This document shows positions 26,437 to 35,541 of a stretch of 64,000 nt of DNA, piece after piece. The notes under the pieces are model-generated. The model made no database searches and was not told the origin of the DNA. It worked only from the letters and a program-made list of their open reading frames with translations. Origin of the DNA: Fibrobacteria bacterium (lineage in GTDB: Bacteria; Fibrobacterota; Fibrobacteria; UBA5070); assembly GCA_020633825.1 (NCBI GenBank), contig JACKCV010000001.1, forward strand, positions 683,001 to 747,000. Direction: 5' to 3'. Both the position numbers and the translations under genes were made by a program. Numbering within the stretch: position 1 is the first letter of the stretch; each line of letters begins with the position of its first letter.

Positions 26437-27375
26437 ATGCCGTCACCATTGTCCGAGCGCTTCACCCGACTGGCGGTGGTGCACAACCTGCTGGCCAAGG
26501 CGCGCGCCGAAGGGGCCCCGGGGCTCGATTCCCAAGCGCTCCAGGAGGCGCTGTCGTGCGAGCGCAAGGCCGTCTACCGCTACATGGATGATTTGCGCAC
26601 CCTCGAAGCGCCGGTGGAATACGACGAAAAAGCCCATCTGTGGTCGTACGGGTCGACATGGAATCCCCCGGAACCTTGGTTGTGGACCGTGGATGGCCCC
26701 GCAGGGGTGCGGTTGGCGCTCGATTTCCTCCTGGATCCGGTGCTGGAACACGACCTGCGCGAAGTGCTCATCCTGGAGCCCGGACTGGGCGGCGGTCGAG
26801 TGACGCAAACCTTGCCCAGGCTCACCGCCTCCTTCGATCGCTCCCTGCTGGGGCCCATCGCCACGGCCTTGCGCGAGAAGCGCGTGCTGCGGTTCCTCTA
26901 CCGCAAACCCGGCCAGGAAGAGGCTCCGGTGCGGCTGGCCCATCCGCTGGAACTGTTCGAGTGGAACGGCATGCCCTATCTGCAGGCCGTCGATCCGTCC
27001 GATCGGCGCCACCCCTACAAACGCTTCGCGCTGTCGCGCATGGAACAGGCCGAGGCGCTGCCCAACCGGTTCCGCGCTCCCGCGCGGCGCGATCGCCCCT
27101 CCTGCCTGGGAGCCTTCTGCGGCGAGGTCTTCACCGCCACCGTGCGGGCGGAATCCGACCAGGCGGCCTTCGTGCGGGAGCGGCGTTGGCACCCCGACCA
27201 GAAGCTCCGCGAACTGCGCGGCGGGGCGGTGGAATTCGATCTCCCCTTCGGGGACCACGGGGAGGCGGCGCGTTGGATCCTGGGGCAGGGGCCGGGATTC
27301 CGTCCCGTCGCGCCCCTCCCGCTGGTGCGTTCCTGGAGCGAGATGGTCAGGGCCTTGCACAGCCAGCTCCGCTGA
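26437..27375 (+). CDS. WYL-domain transcriptional regulator (312 aa)
   Basis: An N-terminal winged helix-turn-helix (RLAVVHNLLAKARAEG ... CERKAVYRYMDDLRTLEAPV) is followed by a WYL-type ligand-binding domain (IATALREKRVLRFLYRKPG, HPLELFEWNGMPYLQAVDP, KRFALSRMEQAEAL) and a C-terminal WCX-like region. Such proteins sense ligands or nucleic acid and regulate operons including phage-defence genes. The ATG at 26437 has GGAAGGAG eight bases upstream. It is divergent from the sigma54 activator, sharing the 295-base, comparatively AT-rich gap 26142-26436. Its target is unknown. Confidence 0.8.
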   Translation: MPSPLSERFTRLAVVHNLLAKARAEGAPGLDSQALQEALSCERKAVYRYMDDLRTLEAPVEYDEKAHLWSYGSTWNPPEPWLWTVDGPAGVRLALDFLLDPVLEHDLREVLILEPGLGGGRVTQTLPRLTASFDRSLLGPIATALREKRVLRFLYRKPGQEEAPVRLAHPLELFEWNGMPYLQAVDPSDRRHPYKRFALSRMEQAEALPNRFRAPARRDRPSCLGAFCGEVFTATVRAESDQAAFVRERRWHPDQKLRELRGGAVEFDLPFGDHGEAARWILGQGPGFRPVAPLPLVRSWSEMVRALHSQLR

Positions 27376-27639
27376 GGTCCGCGTCAGGGACCGCCACCCC
27401 GAACGGGGCGCAGACCCCCCGGCAGGGAGGCTGCGTGCCGCAGATGCGGCATGGGGCCCGACCCGAGCCCGTCGGCCCGCCTCGGGATCCGGGGCGAGGG
27501 GGACGCCCGACGGAAACTGTCCCATCTCCGCGCCTTGCATGCGGTCACGCGCCATGGGGGATCGGCGGGGATGTTGCGCTCCCCGATGCGGGCGATCAGG
27601 GGATCGGCTCCCACCGGGGAGAGGGGAGCCGTGGACGCT

Positions 27640-28923
27640 TCAGCGGGACACGAAGGTCCGGGTGCCGGAATTCGTCTGGGCCACCAGCACGCCCCGTCGG
27701 CCGGACAAGGGGATCTCGAGGCGGGAGTTCGGCTCGATCCTTCCCGTGAACACCACGCTTCCGTCCATTCCGAGGATGCGCAGCGGCGTGCCTTCCCGGC
27801 CCGACCAGGTGGCGGTCAGCTTGGTGCCTTCGCCGCGCAGGGAGAGGAAAGGCGGTTCCCGCGTGGAAGCGGTCGAGCGGGAGGAGGAAGTGGTGCGGTC
27901 CTTCCAGGAGATGCGGAACGACAGGGCCCGGGCCCCGACCTGGACCCACAGGGTGGAATCGGCCCACGCCATCGCGTGGCCGGTCTTGCCGCCGAGAGGG
28001 ATCGCTTGCAGGAACTTGAATTCCTGGGGAGTCCACTTGATCAGGATCAGGGAGCTGTCGCCGCCGAGCACCACCAGGGAGTCCCGTCGCACGGGTTGGG
28101 TGTTGAAAATACGGTACGGCAGGAGCTCGTGGTAGAAGGAGGTGACGCCCCAGATGTCCCGCTCATGATCCTCGAAGACTTTCGAGTGCTGATCCCAAGC
28201 GAGCCATCGGTCCCCGTAGGCGGCGAACACGAATTGGGGGGTCGTCATCACGGAATCGGTGGAGAATTCATCCACTGGATTTCTGAAATACCACGAGAAG
28301 TTTTCCCGCGGGTCGAAGAGACGCGCCATCCCTTTGGCCTGGCCAGTGTCTCCCATATCCGTCTCGAGGCGGACCGCTTGGCGGGTCTCCGGATCGACGT
28401 CGCATGCGACCACGGAGCCGACACCCATGTCCTCCCTCTCATCGATGATCTCCCAGTCCTTGCCGGGGTCTTTCCGGAGCAAATACGACCCGTGGTCGCC
28501 GCAGAGAAACGCGACCGCCGTGTCGTCGTAGGTGGCGATTCCACCACTGACCCGATCGTATCCGAAGTACGTCTGTTTCACCAAGGGGGTGGCGGTGTGC
28601 GTGTCCCAGTCGAGCACGTTGATCCATCTCTCGGATGTCTGAAGCTGGGTGCCGTCGGGCATGCGCAGGGTCCGGGGCATTTCGGAGCGGATCGAGTCGC
28701 TGAGCAGGCTGTCGAGGAGCACCATCTCGTCGCCGTGGCGGACCACCCGGTAGGAGGCACCGTAGCGACTGGCGATCAATGTGTCGCCCCAGGCATCGTA
28801 GGAGATGGCGTTGAGGGGGATCGATCGGGGCTCCGACAGGACGGGGACCATTCGGGCGGTGGCGGCCTGGACGAAGGAGGCTGCGGCGAGGCCGGTGATC
28901 ATCAGGGATTTCAGGAGTGTCAT
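27640..28923 (-). CDS. Secreted protein with T9SS-like C-terminal sorting module (427 aa)
   Basis: A signal peptide at MTLLKSLMITGLAAASFVQA is followed by a beta-rich body that reads like propeller blades. The last ~80 residues (FLSLRGEGTKLTATWSGREG, PLRILGMDGSVVFTGRIEPN, RRGVLVAQT) resemble the type-A sorting domains of type IX secretion and the C-terminal modules of Fibrobacter secreted proteins. The ATG has AAGGA upstream. It is divergent from the TIGR02147 regulator at 29112, which may control it. Enzymatic activity not evident. Confidence 0.65.
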   Translation of the reverse strand: MTLLKSLMITGLAAASFVQAATARMVPVLSEPRSIPLNAISYDAWGDTLIASRYGASYRVVRHGDEMVLLDSLLSDSIRSEMPRTLRMPDGTQLQTSERWINVLDWDTHTATPLVKQTYFGYDRVSGGIATYDDTAVAFLCGDHGSYLLRKDPGKDWEIIDEREDMGVGSVVACDVDPETRQAVRLETDMGDTGQAKGMARLFDPRENFSWYFRNPVDEFSTDSVMTTPQFVFAAYGDRWLAWDQHSKVFEDHERDIWGVTSFYHELLPYRIFNTQPVRRDSLVVLGGDSSLILIKWTPQEFKFLQAIPLGGKTGHAMAWADSTLWVQVGARALSFRISWKDRTTSSSRSTASTREPPFLSLRGEGTKLTATWSGREGTPLRILGMDGSVVFTGRIEPNSRLEIPLSGRRGVLVAQTNSGTRTFVSR

Positions 28924-29111
28924 GGGGAGATTCCTTTCGTGGGATCGGTGACTTCCTGAAGGTCGTCGCGAGGAGGGGGGTGCAGAGACAAGATTGCCTC
29001 CCTTCGCGTGGACAAGCTGTCCCGTCGCGGAACCAAAAGGTGGACAACATGTCCACACCTAGCGGGGGAAGGCGTGTGACAGTGGAGTCGGGGAGAAGGC
29101 ATGTTGGAAGA

Positions 29112-29957
29112 ATGACCTCCCTGTGGACCGCCGTGGACTACCGGAGCTTCCTGCGGGATTGGCTCGAGAACGAACGCGGCCGGCGACCGATGGTCTCGCT
29201 GCGGTGGATGGCCCAGCGCCTGGTCATGGACGCGAGCCTGCTTTCCAAGATCCTGGCCCAGGAGCGGCATCTTTCCCATTCGCGGGTCCAGCCGGTGTGC
29301 GATCTGCTGGGTCTGGAAGGAGCCGAAGCCGAGTATTTCCGGCTCTGCGTCCACTACGCCAAGGCCAAAGGGCATCGGGAGGCGCAGTCCTGCTTCGTGC
29401 GCATGGCCGAACTGCGTCGCGTGTCGCCGGTTCCGCTCGACGATGTCCAGGTCGCCTACTGGGAGAGCTGGATCCACGTGGCCCTGCGTTCCCTCCTGTC
29501 GTGCGGAAGCTTCACCGACGAGTGGGAGCGACTGGGGTCGATGCTGCGGCCCCGGCAATCGGCGCGCAAGGTGCGGGAGGCGGTGGCGCTCCTGGAGCGC
29601 ATCGGGCTCGCCTTCCGCGACGCGGACGGAATCTGGCAGGTGAGGGACGCCTTCCTGCGCGACGGCTCTCCCGCCCAGGCTCCGATGGTGCGGCATTTCC
29701 ACCGGCAGTCCCTATTGTTGTCGTTGGAGGCCATCGAGTCGCTCCCCAAGGAGCTTCGCGACCTATCTTCCCTCACCGTGTCCATTCCTCCCGAAGGTTA
29801 TCCCCGTCTCGTCGAGATGATCCGCGAGTTCCGCTCCCGCGTCCTGGCCTCGGTCGCCGGGATGGAGTCGCCCGATCGCGTCTATCAGCTCTCGCTGCAG
29901 CTGGTCCCGTTGGGATTCACCACCTCGGATGCGCCGGAAGATCGTCCGGATGCCTGA
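29112..29957 (+). CDS. TIGR02147-family regulator (281 aa)
   Basis: Matches the Fibrobacter-associated TIGR02147 family: an N-terminal DYRSFLRDW segment, a helix-turn-helix (MVSLRWMAQRLVMDASLLSK with LSHSRVQPVCDLLGL), then VHYAKAKGHREAQSCFVRMA and a C-terminal helical domain ending in SLQLVPLGF. The ATG at 29112 has GGAAGA upstream; a nearby upstream ATG is closed by an immediate stop. The downstream lipoprotein gene overlaps its end by eight bases, so the pair is co-translated. The second TIGR02147 gene here (51871-52665) is also followed by a lipoprotein gene. Confidence 0.88.
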   Translation: MTSLWTAVDYRSFLRDWLENERGRRPMVSLRWMAQRLVMDASLLSKILAQERHLSHSRVQPVCDLLGLEGAEAEYFRLCVHYAKAKGHREAQSCFVRMAELRRVSPVPLDDVQVAYWESWIHVALRSLLSCGSFTDEWERLGSMLRPRQSARKVREAVALLERIGLAFRDADGIWQVRDAFLRDGSPAQAPMVRHFHRQSLLLSLEAIESLPKELRDLSSLTVSIPPEGYPRLVEMIREFRSRVLASVAGMESPDRVYQLSLQLVPLGFTTSDAPEDRPDA

Positions 29958-31392
29958 GTCGCGGCGGCATCCTTCCTACCGGCGGCTCCTGGCCCTGGCG
30001 ATCCCCGCCTTGCTCTCGTGCGCACCCGACCGGTCGGCCAGCGGCACCACCGGGACGGAAGCGGGGAACGCCTTGTCCCTTCTCGTCACGCGGCCCGACG
30101 GGGCGCCGGCGGCGCAGGCCCAGGTGGTCGCCCGCCCATCCCAGGATATCGACGCCTCCGGATCCTCTCGCTGGGTGCATGCCACGGCGGATTCCCTGGG
30201 GCGGGTGGTCCTGCATCTGGAAGACGGCGATTGGACCCTGGAGACCCGTGCCGGGGAGTGCGGAAGGGTCTCGAGGATCGAGATGGGGGCCGATTCCCTC
30301 CTGCGGGACACCCTGCTGGAGACCCGACCCCTGGAGGGCGTTCTCCTGGGGATGCCCGCGGGGCGTACCCTGGCCCTGCCTGGATTGGGGCGCAGCCAAG
30401 GCGTCGCTTCCTCGGGGGCCTTCCGATTCGAGGCGATGCCGGTCCAGGAGTTGCGGCTTTCGCTCGAAGGGGAACAGACCTGGCGAGCCACCCCCGACAC
30501 CTCCCCCTTGTTCCTCTCGACCCATGTCGCCGAGGCCGTTCTCTTCGATCCGGTGCGCATGGCGGTCGATGGCCAGGGACAAGTGGAGATGGCTCTGGTC
30601 GCCGATTCCCTCTGGCCCGGATCCCCATCGCTGCTGCTCGATCCGTCCGGGTATCCGCTCCCGATGATTCTGCGCGGGGCCGAAGGGGCGACCCGGAGAG
30701 TCTGGACTCGTGTTCCCCGCGGAGAGGGAACGGTCTACCTGTACCGCACCTCCCTTCCCGTCGGGGCCTTCGATTCGCTCTTCGACCCCACCGACGGAAC
30801 GCGTCTGGACGTCGTGCCCGATCTGGATCCGGAACTTTCCGACCTGTCCCGTTCGGGAGGGCGGCTCCTCGCCGATTCCATCCTGCGGCAAGACTCCCTG
30901 TTCGGAACGGTGCTCGAGGCTCCGCTGGGGGCCACCTTGGGTTCCATCCCCGAAGGATTGCCCGACACGGGCCCCTTCAGCATTTCCTTCCAGGCGCGCC
31001 TGTTGTCGCCCGGGATCGAGTCTCTGTGGCTGCTCGATTGGAGCATTCCGGCGGGCCAGGGTGTGCGGGTGGGCGTAGGGGGGCGCAGGTTGCGCGTCCT
31101 GGCCGCGGGTCGGGACACCTCGGTGGTTTGGGATCCCCAGGAGAATTGGTTCGGGGTGACGGTGGCCTGGGACGGGACCGCCCTGGTGGTGGCCTGCGAC
31201 GGCCGGGTCCAGGTGCGGATGGAGATCCCTCCGCAGAATTGGGCCGATCGCACCTCCTGGACGCGCCGCGAGGTGGGACGAGGGGGAGGGCTGCGGATCA
31301 GGAGGATCGTGGTCCGATCGGGGGGGCACGATCCCGAGGTCCTTTCGCGACCGGTGGCCCGTTGGGCGCTGGAGCCTCGACCTCTGCCCTGA
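29950..31392 (+). CDS. Lipoprotein with LamG-like C-terminal domain (480 aa)
   Basis: The signal peptide ends A-L-L-S-C (LLALAIPALLSCAPD), so it is a predicted lipoprotein. A TGTEAGNAL segment after the cysteine is followed by a carboxypeptidase-regulatory-like beta domain (SLLVTRPDGAPAAQAQVVAR). The C-terminal ~170 residues resemble a concanavalin-A/LamG sandwich (GPFSISFQARLLSPG ... WFGVTVAWDGTALVVACDG). The ATG at 29950 (GGAAG nine bases upstream) is preferred to the ATG at 29929. Probably a surface carbohydrate- or matrix-binding protein regulated with its TIGR02147 partner. Confidence 0.7.
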   Translation: MPESRRHPSYRRLLALAIPALLSCAPDRSASGTTGTEAGNALSLLVTRPDGAPAAQAQVVARPSQDIDASGSSRWVHATADSLGRVVLHLEDGDWTLETRAGECGRVSRIEMGADSLLRDTLLETRPLEGVLLGMPAGRTLALPGLGRSQGVASSGAFRFEAMPVQELRLSLEGEQTWRATPDTSPLFLSTHVAEAVLFDPVRMAVDGQGQVEMALVADSLWPGSPSLLLDPSGYPLPMILRGAEGATRRVWTRVPRGEGTVYLYRTSLPVGAFDSLFDPTDGTRLDVVPDLDPELSDLSRSGGRLLADSILRQDSLFGTVLEAPLGATLGSIPEGLPDTGPFSISFQARLLSPGIESLWLLDWSIPAGQGVRVGVGGRRLRVLAAGRDTSVVWDPQENWFGVTVAWDGTALVVACDGRVQVRMEIPPQNWADRTSWTRREVGRGGGLRIRRIVVRSGGHDPEVLSRPVARWALEPRPLP

Positions 31393-31417
31393 GGTTCCAC
31401 TTCGGGGAGGACTTGGA

Positions 31418-31445
31418 GGGGCCACGATGGAGCGGCCCCGTTCTT
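31418..31445 (+). terminator. Candidate intrinsic terminator after the LamG lipoprotein
   Basis: GGGGCC (31418-31423) and GGCCCC (31434-31439) form a six-pair stem with a ten-base loop, followed by GTTCTT. It separates the lipoprotein gene from the nuo operon. The U-tract is weak. Confidence 0.45.
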
Positions 31446-31587
31446 GGCCGGTGCCGATCGGGAGCAGATGCCCCAAGAAACCCCCGGAGAACTCGGGGCG
31501 ATTCGCCGAATTCCGGTCCTTGCGCAACGTCGGATCCGAGGGGGATCTGCCCATTGCCGGATTGCAGGGTACTACATTTGCGCTCCC

Positions 31588-32166
31588 ATGAGTGCAGTTT
31601 CGGCTAGGAACCCACGGCAGAAGAAGGCTTTGTCCCTGGAACAGATCCTCGAGATCGTCCAGGCCCAAGACTCTCAAGCCACCATCACCACCGCCGCCAA
31701 CGGTGAACGTTCCCTCCAGATCCGGCCTTCGGAGCTACCAGCGGTGGCACGGGCCCTCAAGGAGGACGATCGCACCGCGTTCGAGCAGCTGTGCTGCCTG
31801 ACCGGCGTCGATCTTCTCAAGTTCCCCGCGCAGGCCGATCAGCCCGCGACGGACGCGTTGCAGTGCGTCTACGACCTCCATTCGGTGGTCCACACGCACT
31901 CCTTGCGTCTGAAGGTCACCACCCCCCGCCAAGCCGCCGAGATTCCCTCGGTCGAAGCCGTGTGGGGCGTCGCGACCTTCTTCGAACGCGAGATCTTCGA
32001 CCTTCTGGGCGTGGCGTTCCCGGGACACCACGACCTGCGCCGCCTGCTTCTTCCCCCCGACTGGGTGGGTCACCCCTTGCGCAAGGACTACGTCTACCCC
32101 GAGACCTACGGTGGTGTCGAGCTCAAGCGCGAAGGGCAAACGTTCGAATCGGGACCCTACACGTGA
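31588..32166 (+). CDS. nuoC: NADH-quinone oxidoreductase subunit C (192 aa)
   Basis: Peripheral-arm 30-kDa subunit of complex I. The signature region is clear: WGVATFFEREIFDLLGVAFPG followed by HDLRRLLLPPDWVGHPLRKDY. The N-terminus carries a basic leader before the fold. The ATG at 31588 is the first in the frame that includes the leader. It is the first gene of the operon in this window; nuoA and nuoB, normally upstream, are absent. The next gene overlaps in a GTGA arrangement. Confidence 0.9.
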   Translation: MSAVSARNPRQKKALSLEQILEIVQAQDSQATITTAANGERSLQIRPSELPAVARALKEDDRTAFEQLCCLTGVDLLKFPAQADQPATDALQCVYDLHSVVHTHSLRLKVTTPRQAAEIPSVEAVWGVATFFEREIFDLLGVAFPGHHDLRRLLLPPDWVGHPLRKDYVYPETYGGVELKREGQTFESGPYT

Positions 32167-33353
32167 GCATCGAACTCGATCGAGACGGCGATTTCATCAC
32201 CCTTTCGATGGGACCGCACCATCCCGCGACCCACGGCGTCCTGCGTCTGGTGGTCACCACCGACGGCGAAGTCGTCAGCGTCTGCAAACCCGACATCGGG
32301 TACCTGCACCGCTCCATCGAGAAGATCGGCGAAAACCTGGAGTGGGGACAATTCGTGCCCTACACCGACCGCGTCGACTACGTGTGCTCCATGAATTCCA
32401 ACCATGCCTGGGTGCTGTCCGCCGAAGCCCTCCTGGCCACTTCGGAAGCCACCAAGCTGGTCATCCCCGAACGCGCCGAGTACATCCGGGTGCTGTTCGC
32501 CGAGCTCAACCGCATCAGCTCGCACCTGGTGGCGGTGGGAGCCATGGCGATGGACATCGGGGCCTTCACCCCGTTCCTGCACGCCATCGCCCAGCGCGAA
32601 GTCATCAACGACATCTTCGAGAAGACCTGCGGCGCGCGCCTGACCTACAACTACATGGCCGTCGGAGGCGTCCTGCGCGATCTCCACCGCGGTGCCGAAG
32701 ACGAAATCCGCGCCTGCCTGGCCACCCTCGAGAAGGCCATGGTCGATTTCAATCGGCTCATCACCGCCAACTCCATCTTCAAGGGGCGTCTGGCGGGAGT
32801 GGCGCCGGTGTCGGCCGATCTCGCCTTGTCCTTCGGGCTCGTGGGCCCCAATCTGCGCGGTTCGGGCGTCGATTTCGACCTCCGCCGCGACCTTCCCTAC
32901 GGCATCTACGATCGTTTCAAGTTCGAGGTCCCCACCGGCCAGGCCTTCGGCGGCTCCCAGGGCATCCAAGGCGACTGCTACGACCGCTTCGTGGTGCGAC
33001 TCCTGGAAATCCTCGAATCCATCCGCATCTGCCGCCAGGCTCTGGACCAGATGCCCCCGTCGGCGGAAAAGGAAGACGATCCCGTGGGTGGCTGGATGCT
33101 CACCAAGGCCGCGGCCAAGTCGCTGCGCAAGCCTCCGGTGGGCGAGGTGTACTTCCGGACCGAGAATCCGCGCGGCGAAACCGGGTATTACCTGGTCTCC
33201 GACGGCACCAAGATGCCCTACCGCGTCAAAATCCGTACCGGCTCCTTCACCGCCCTGTCGGTGTTCGAAACGCTGGCTCCCGGCCTCATGATCGCCGACC
33301 TGGTCGCGGTCATCGGCTCCTTCGACATCGTCCTTCCCGAGGTGGACCGATGA
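32163..33353 (+). CDS. nuoD: NADH-quinone oxidoreductase subunit D (396 aa)
   Basis: 49-kDa subunit that helps form the quinone site. Visible signatures: the N-terminal SMGPHHPATHGVLRLVV with the quinone-site histidine region, DIGYLHRSIEKIGENLEW, YTDRVDYVCSMNSNHAW and the C-terminal ADLVAVIGSFDIVLPEVDR. The GTG start at 32163 overlaps the nuoC stop; this places the conserved HPATHG at the usual distance from the N-terminus. Length is normal. Confidence 0.95.
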   Translation: MSIELDRDGDFITLSMGPHHPATHGVLRLVVTTDGEVVSVCKPDIGYLHRSIEKIGENLEWGQFVPYTDRVDYVCSMNSNHAWVLSAEALLATSEATKLVIPERAEYIRVLFAELNRISSHLVAVGAMAMDIGAFTPFLHAIAQREVINDIFEKTCGARLTYNYMAVGGVLRDLHRGAEDEIRACLATLEKAMVDFNRLITANSIFKGRLAGVAPVSADLALSFGLVGPNLRGSGVDFDLRRDLPYGIYDRFKFEVPTGQAFGGSQGIQGDCYDRFVVRLLEILESIRICRQALDQMPPSAEKEDDPVGGWMLTKAAAKSLRKPPVGEVYFRTENPRGETGYYLVSDGTKMPYRVKIRTGSFTALSVFETLAPGLMIADLVAVIGSFDIVLPEVDR

Positions 33354-34810
33354 CCTCCTTCGGCCCTGCCGCAGACCGGCTCGCCGCCTGGATCCAGTCT
33401 CTGGGTGTTCCCGGATCCCTGGCCTCCTGGGGCGCCATCCTCCTCCTGGTGCTGGCCCCGACGTTGGGCCTGATCTTCCCGATCGCCGGTGTGGCGCAGT
33501 ACTTCGAGCGCAAGATCGCCGCCCTGGCCCAGCGCCGCAAGGGGCCCATGGTCGGTGCCGACGGCGTCGTGCGTCTGGTGATCGATCTGGTCTTCTTCTG
33601 GAAGCCGCGCTGGCAGAAGCAAGCCTTGCAGCGCACCATCGAGAACCTGCCCCTGCTCAAGCCCGTTCTGGCCAAGGTGCGGCAGTGGGGCCTGGGATCC
33701 ATCGCCGCCGACGGTGTGAAGATGTTCCTGAAGGAGGACATGGTCCCCGCGGGAGCCGACCGATTCCTGTTCCACGCTTCCACCTACCTGGTGATGCTCG
33801 GCGGCTTCCTCGCCTATGTGGTCTTCCCCTTCAGCCAAGGCTTCCATGTCGCGGATTATCCGGTGGGAGCCTTGTTCCTGGGTGCCGTCACCGGACTCGT
33901 GGCCGTGTCCATCCTCAACGCCGGATGGAGTTCCAACAACAAGTGGTCGCACTTCGGTGGCATTCGCGCCGTGGCCATGATCGTCAGCTACGAAACCCCC
34001 ATCGCCCTGTGTATCGCCGCGGTCGTGATGTGGTCGGGCACCATGAGCCTGCAGGGAATCGTGGCCGCCCAGTACCACGAAGGTTGGCTTTCCTTCCTGG
34101 GGTGGAACCTGTTCCAGACCCCGTTGATGGTCCTCCTGGCCGGTGTCTACTACCTCTCGGGCCTCGCCGAGTGCAACCGCGCCCCCTTCGACCTTTCCGA
34201 AGGCGAATCCGAAATCGTCGGTGGCTTCCACACCGAATATTCGGGCTTGCGCTGGGGGCTGTTCTTCATCGCCGAATACGCCGACATGATGCTTGTGGGG
34301 GGACTGTTCGCGACCTTGTTCCTGGGCGGGTACCAATCCCCGATCGGGGAGCAGTGGATCGTCTCCCTGCCCCAGCCCTGGGAGGCGGTGGTCCACACCT
34401 TGATCATGGCCACCAAGTTCGTGTTGTCGGTCGGCTTCATGATGTGGATCCGCTGGACGTTGCCGCGTTTCCGCATCGACCAGGTGATGCGTCTGGCCTG
34501 GACCAAGCTGGTTCCCCTGGCCTTGTTCGTCCTCTTCGGCCTGGCGGTCACCCAGTTGGTCTTCGCCAACCTCAACGGCACCGTGCGCATCACCCACGGG
34601 GAAATGATCTCCGCACCGGTGGTGTCGCTGGGCGCGATGGGGATCGGGCTATCCTGGTTGCTGGTCGGTGGCGCGATGGTGGTCCTGGTGGTCCTGGCCA
34701 AGCGCTACGGGGAACCACGACCCATGGACGCCGGAGTGCAGGACGCGCTCACGGGATCGGGCACCTGGAAACGCACCAAGGCGGAAGTGGCCGGGAAGGA
34801 GTCCGCATGA
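33350..34810 (+). CDS. nuoH: NADH-quinone oxidoreductase subunit H (486 aa, with insertion)
   Basis: Membrane subunit linking the quinone cavity to the proton pumps. Seen are FERKIAALAQRRKGP, ADGVKMFLKEDMVPAGAD, AECNRAPFDLSEGESEIVGGFHTEYSG and several membrane helices. It is longer than typical NuoH because about 50 residues (VIDLVFFWKPRWQKQALQRT ... VLAKVRQWG) are inserted between the QRRKGP motif and ADGVK, on the loop next to the quinone entrance. ATGA overlaps join it to nuoD and nuoI. Confidence 0.93.
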   Translation: MTSFGPAADRLAAWIQSLGVPGSLASWGAILLLVLAPTLGLIFPIAGVAQYFERKIAALAQRRKGPMVGADGVVRLVIDLVFFWKPRWQKQALQRTIENLPLLKPVLAKVRQWGLGSIAADGVKMFLKEDMVPAGADRFLFHASTYLVMLGGFLAYVVFPFSQGFHVADYPVGALFLGAVTGLVAVSILNAGWSSNNKWSHFGGIRAVAMIVSYETPIALCIAAVVMWSGTMSLQGIVAAQYHEGWLSFLGWNLFQTPLMVLLAGVYYLSGLAECNRAPFDLSEGESEIVGGFHTEYSGLRWGLFFIAEYADMMLVGGLFATLFLGGYQSPIGEQWIVSLPQPWEAVVHTLIMATKFVLSVGFMMWIRWTLPRFRIDQVMRLAWTKLVPLALFVLFGLAVTQLVFANLNGTVRITHGEMISAPVVSLGAMGIGLSWLLVGGAMVVLVVLAKRYGEPRPMDAGVQDALTGSGTWKRTKAEVAGKESA

Positions 34811-35541
34811 GCGTGCTCGGTTGGGTCCGGGAGATCGTCGACGGAGTCGAGTCGTTCGCGGTGGGCATGAAGCTCACGGCGCGCTACATGCGCGAGAACG
34901 CCACCGACACCGGGCTCGGGATCGCACAGACCATCGATTACCCCACCCACAAGGTGGCCCTCCCCGACGGATACCGGGGACACCTGTTCAACGACGTCGA
35001 CAAATGCACCCTGTGCAAGATGTGTTCGAAGGCCTGTCCCATCGACTGCATCTCGATGGAAGGCGAGCAGAACGAGAACAACAAGTTCCACATCAGCCGC
35101 TACGACATCGACCTCTCCAAGTGCATCTACTGCGGTCTGTGCACCAACGCCTGCCCCACGGGCAGCCTGCGCATGACCAAGGGGTACGAGCTCGATCCGG
35201 TCAACACCGAGAACGAGCGCGGTGGGCGGTATCTGTTCACCATGCGCCCGGATCAGACCCGTCGGCGCATGACCACCGCCGATGTCGCACGCCTGAACCT
35301 GCTCACGCGCATGTCCGACGACCAGCTCACCGACGACGATCGCGCCTTCCTCTCCGAATACGAAGACCGCGAGAAGGGACGATTCCTGTTCGGTCGCTAC
35401 GGCATGGGCTGGTTCACCCCCGAGGAGAAGGAGCGCGTCGAAGCGATCCGCGCCGAGAAGAAACGCCAGAAGCAAGAAGCCCTCGCCAAGGCCGAGGCGG
35501 AAAAGGCGGCGGCCGACGCCGCCGCCGGAGGTGCCGCTTGA
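34807..35541 (+). CDS. nuoI: NADH-quinone oxidoreductase subunit I (244 aa)
   Basis: Ferredoxin-like subunit carrying two [4Fe-4S] clusters (N6a/N6b): CTLCKMCSKACP and CIYCGLCTNACP are both complete. The C-terminal ~90 residues beyond the usual fold are charged and Ala/Lys/Glu-rich (EKKRQKQEALAKAEAEKAAA), a likely helical tail not needed for cluster binding. The ATG overlaps the nuoH stop. Confidence 0.95.
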   Translation: MSVLGWVREIVDGVESFAVGMKLTARYMRENATDTGLGIAQTIDYPTHKVALPDGYRGHLFNDVDKCTLCKMCSKACPIDCISMEGEQNENNKFHISRYDIDLSKCIYCGLCTNACPTGSLRMTKGYELDPVNTENERGGRYLFTMRPDQTRRRMTTADVARLNLLTRMSDDQLTDDDRAFLSEYEDREKGRFLFGRYGMGWFTPEEKERVEAIRAEKKRQKQEALAKAEAEKAAADAAAGGAA

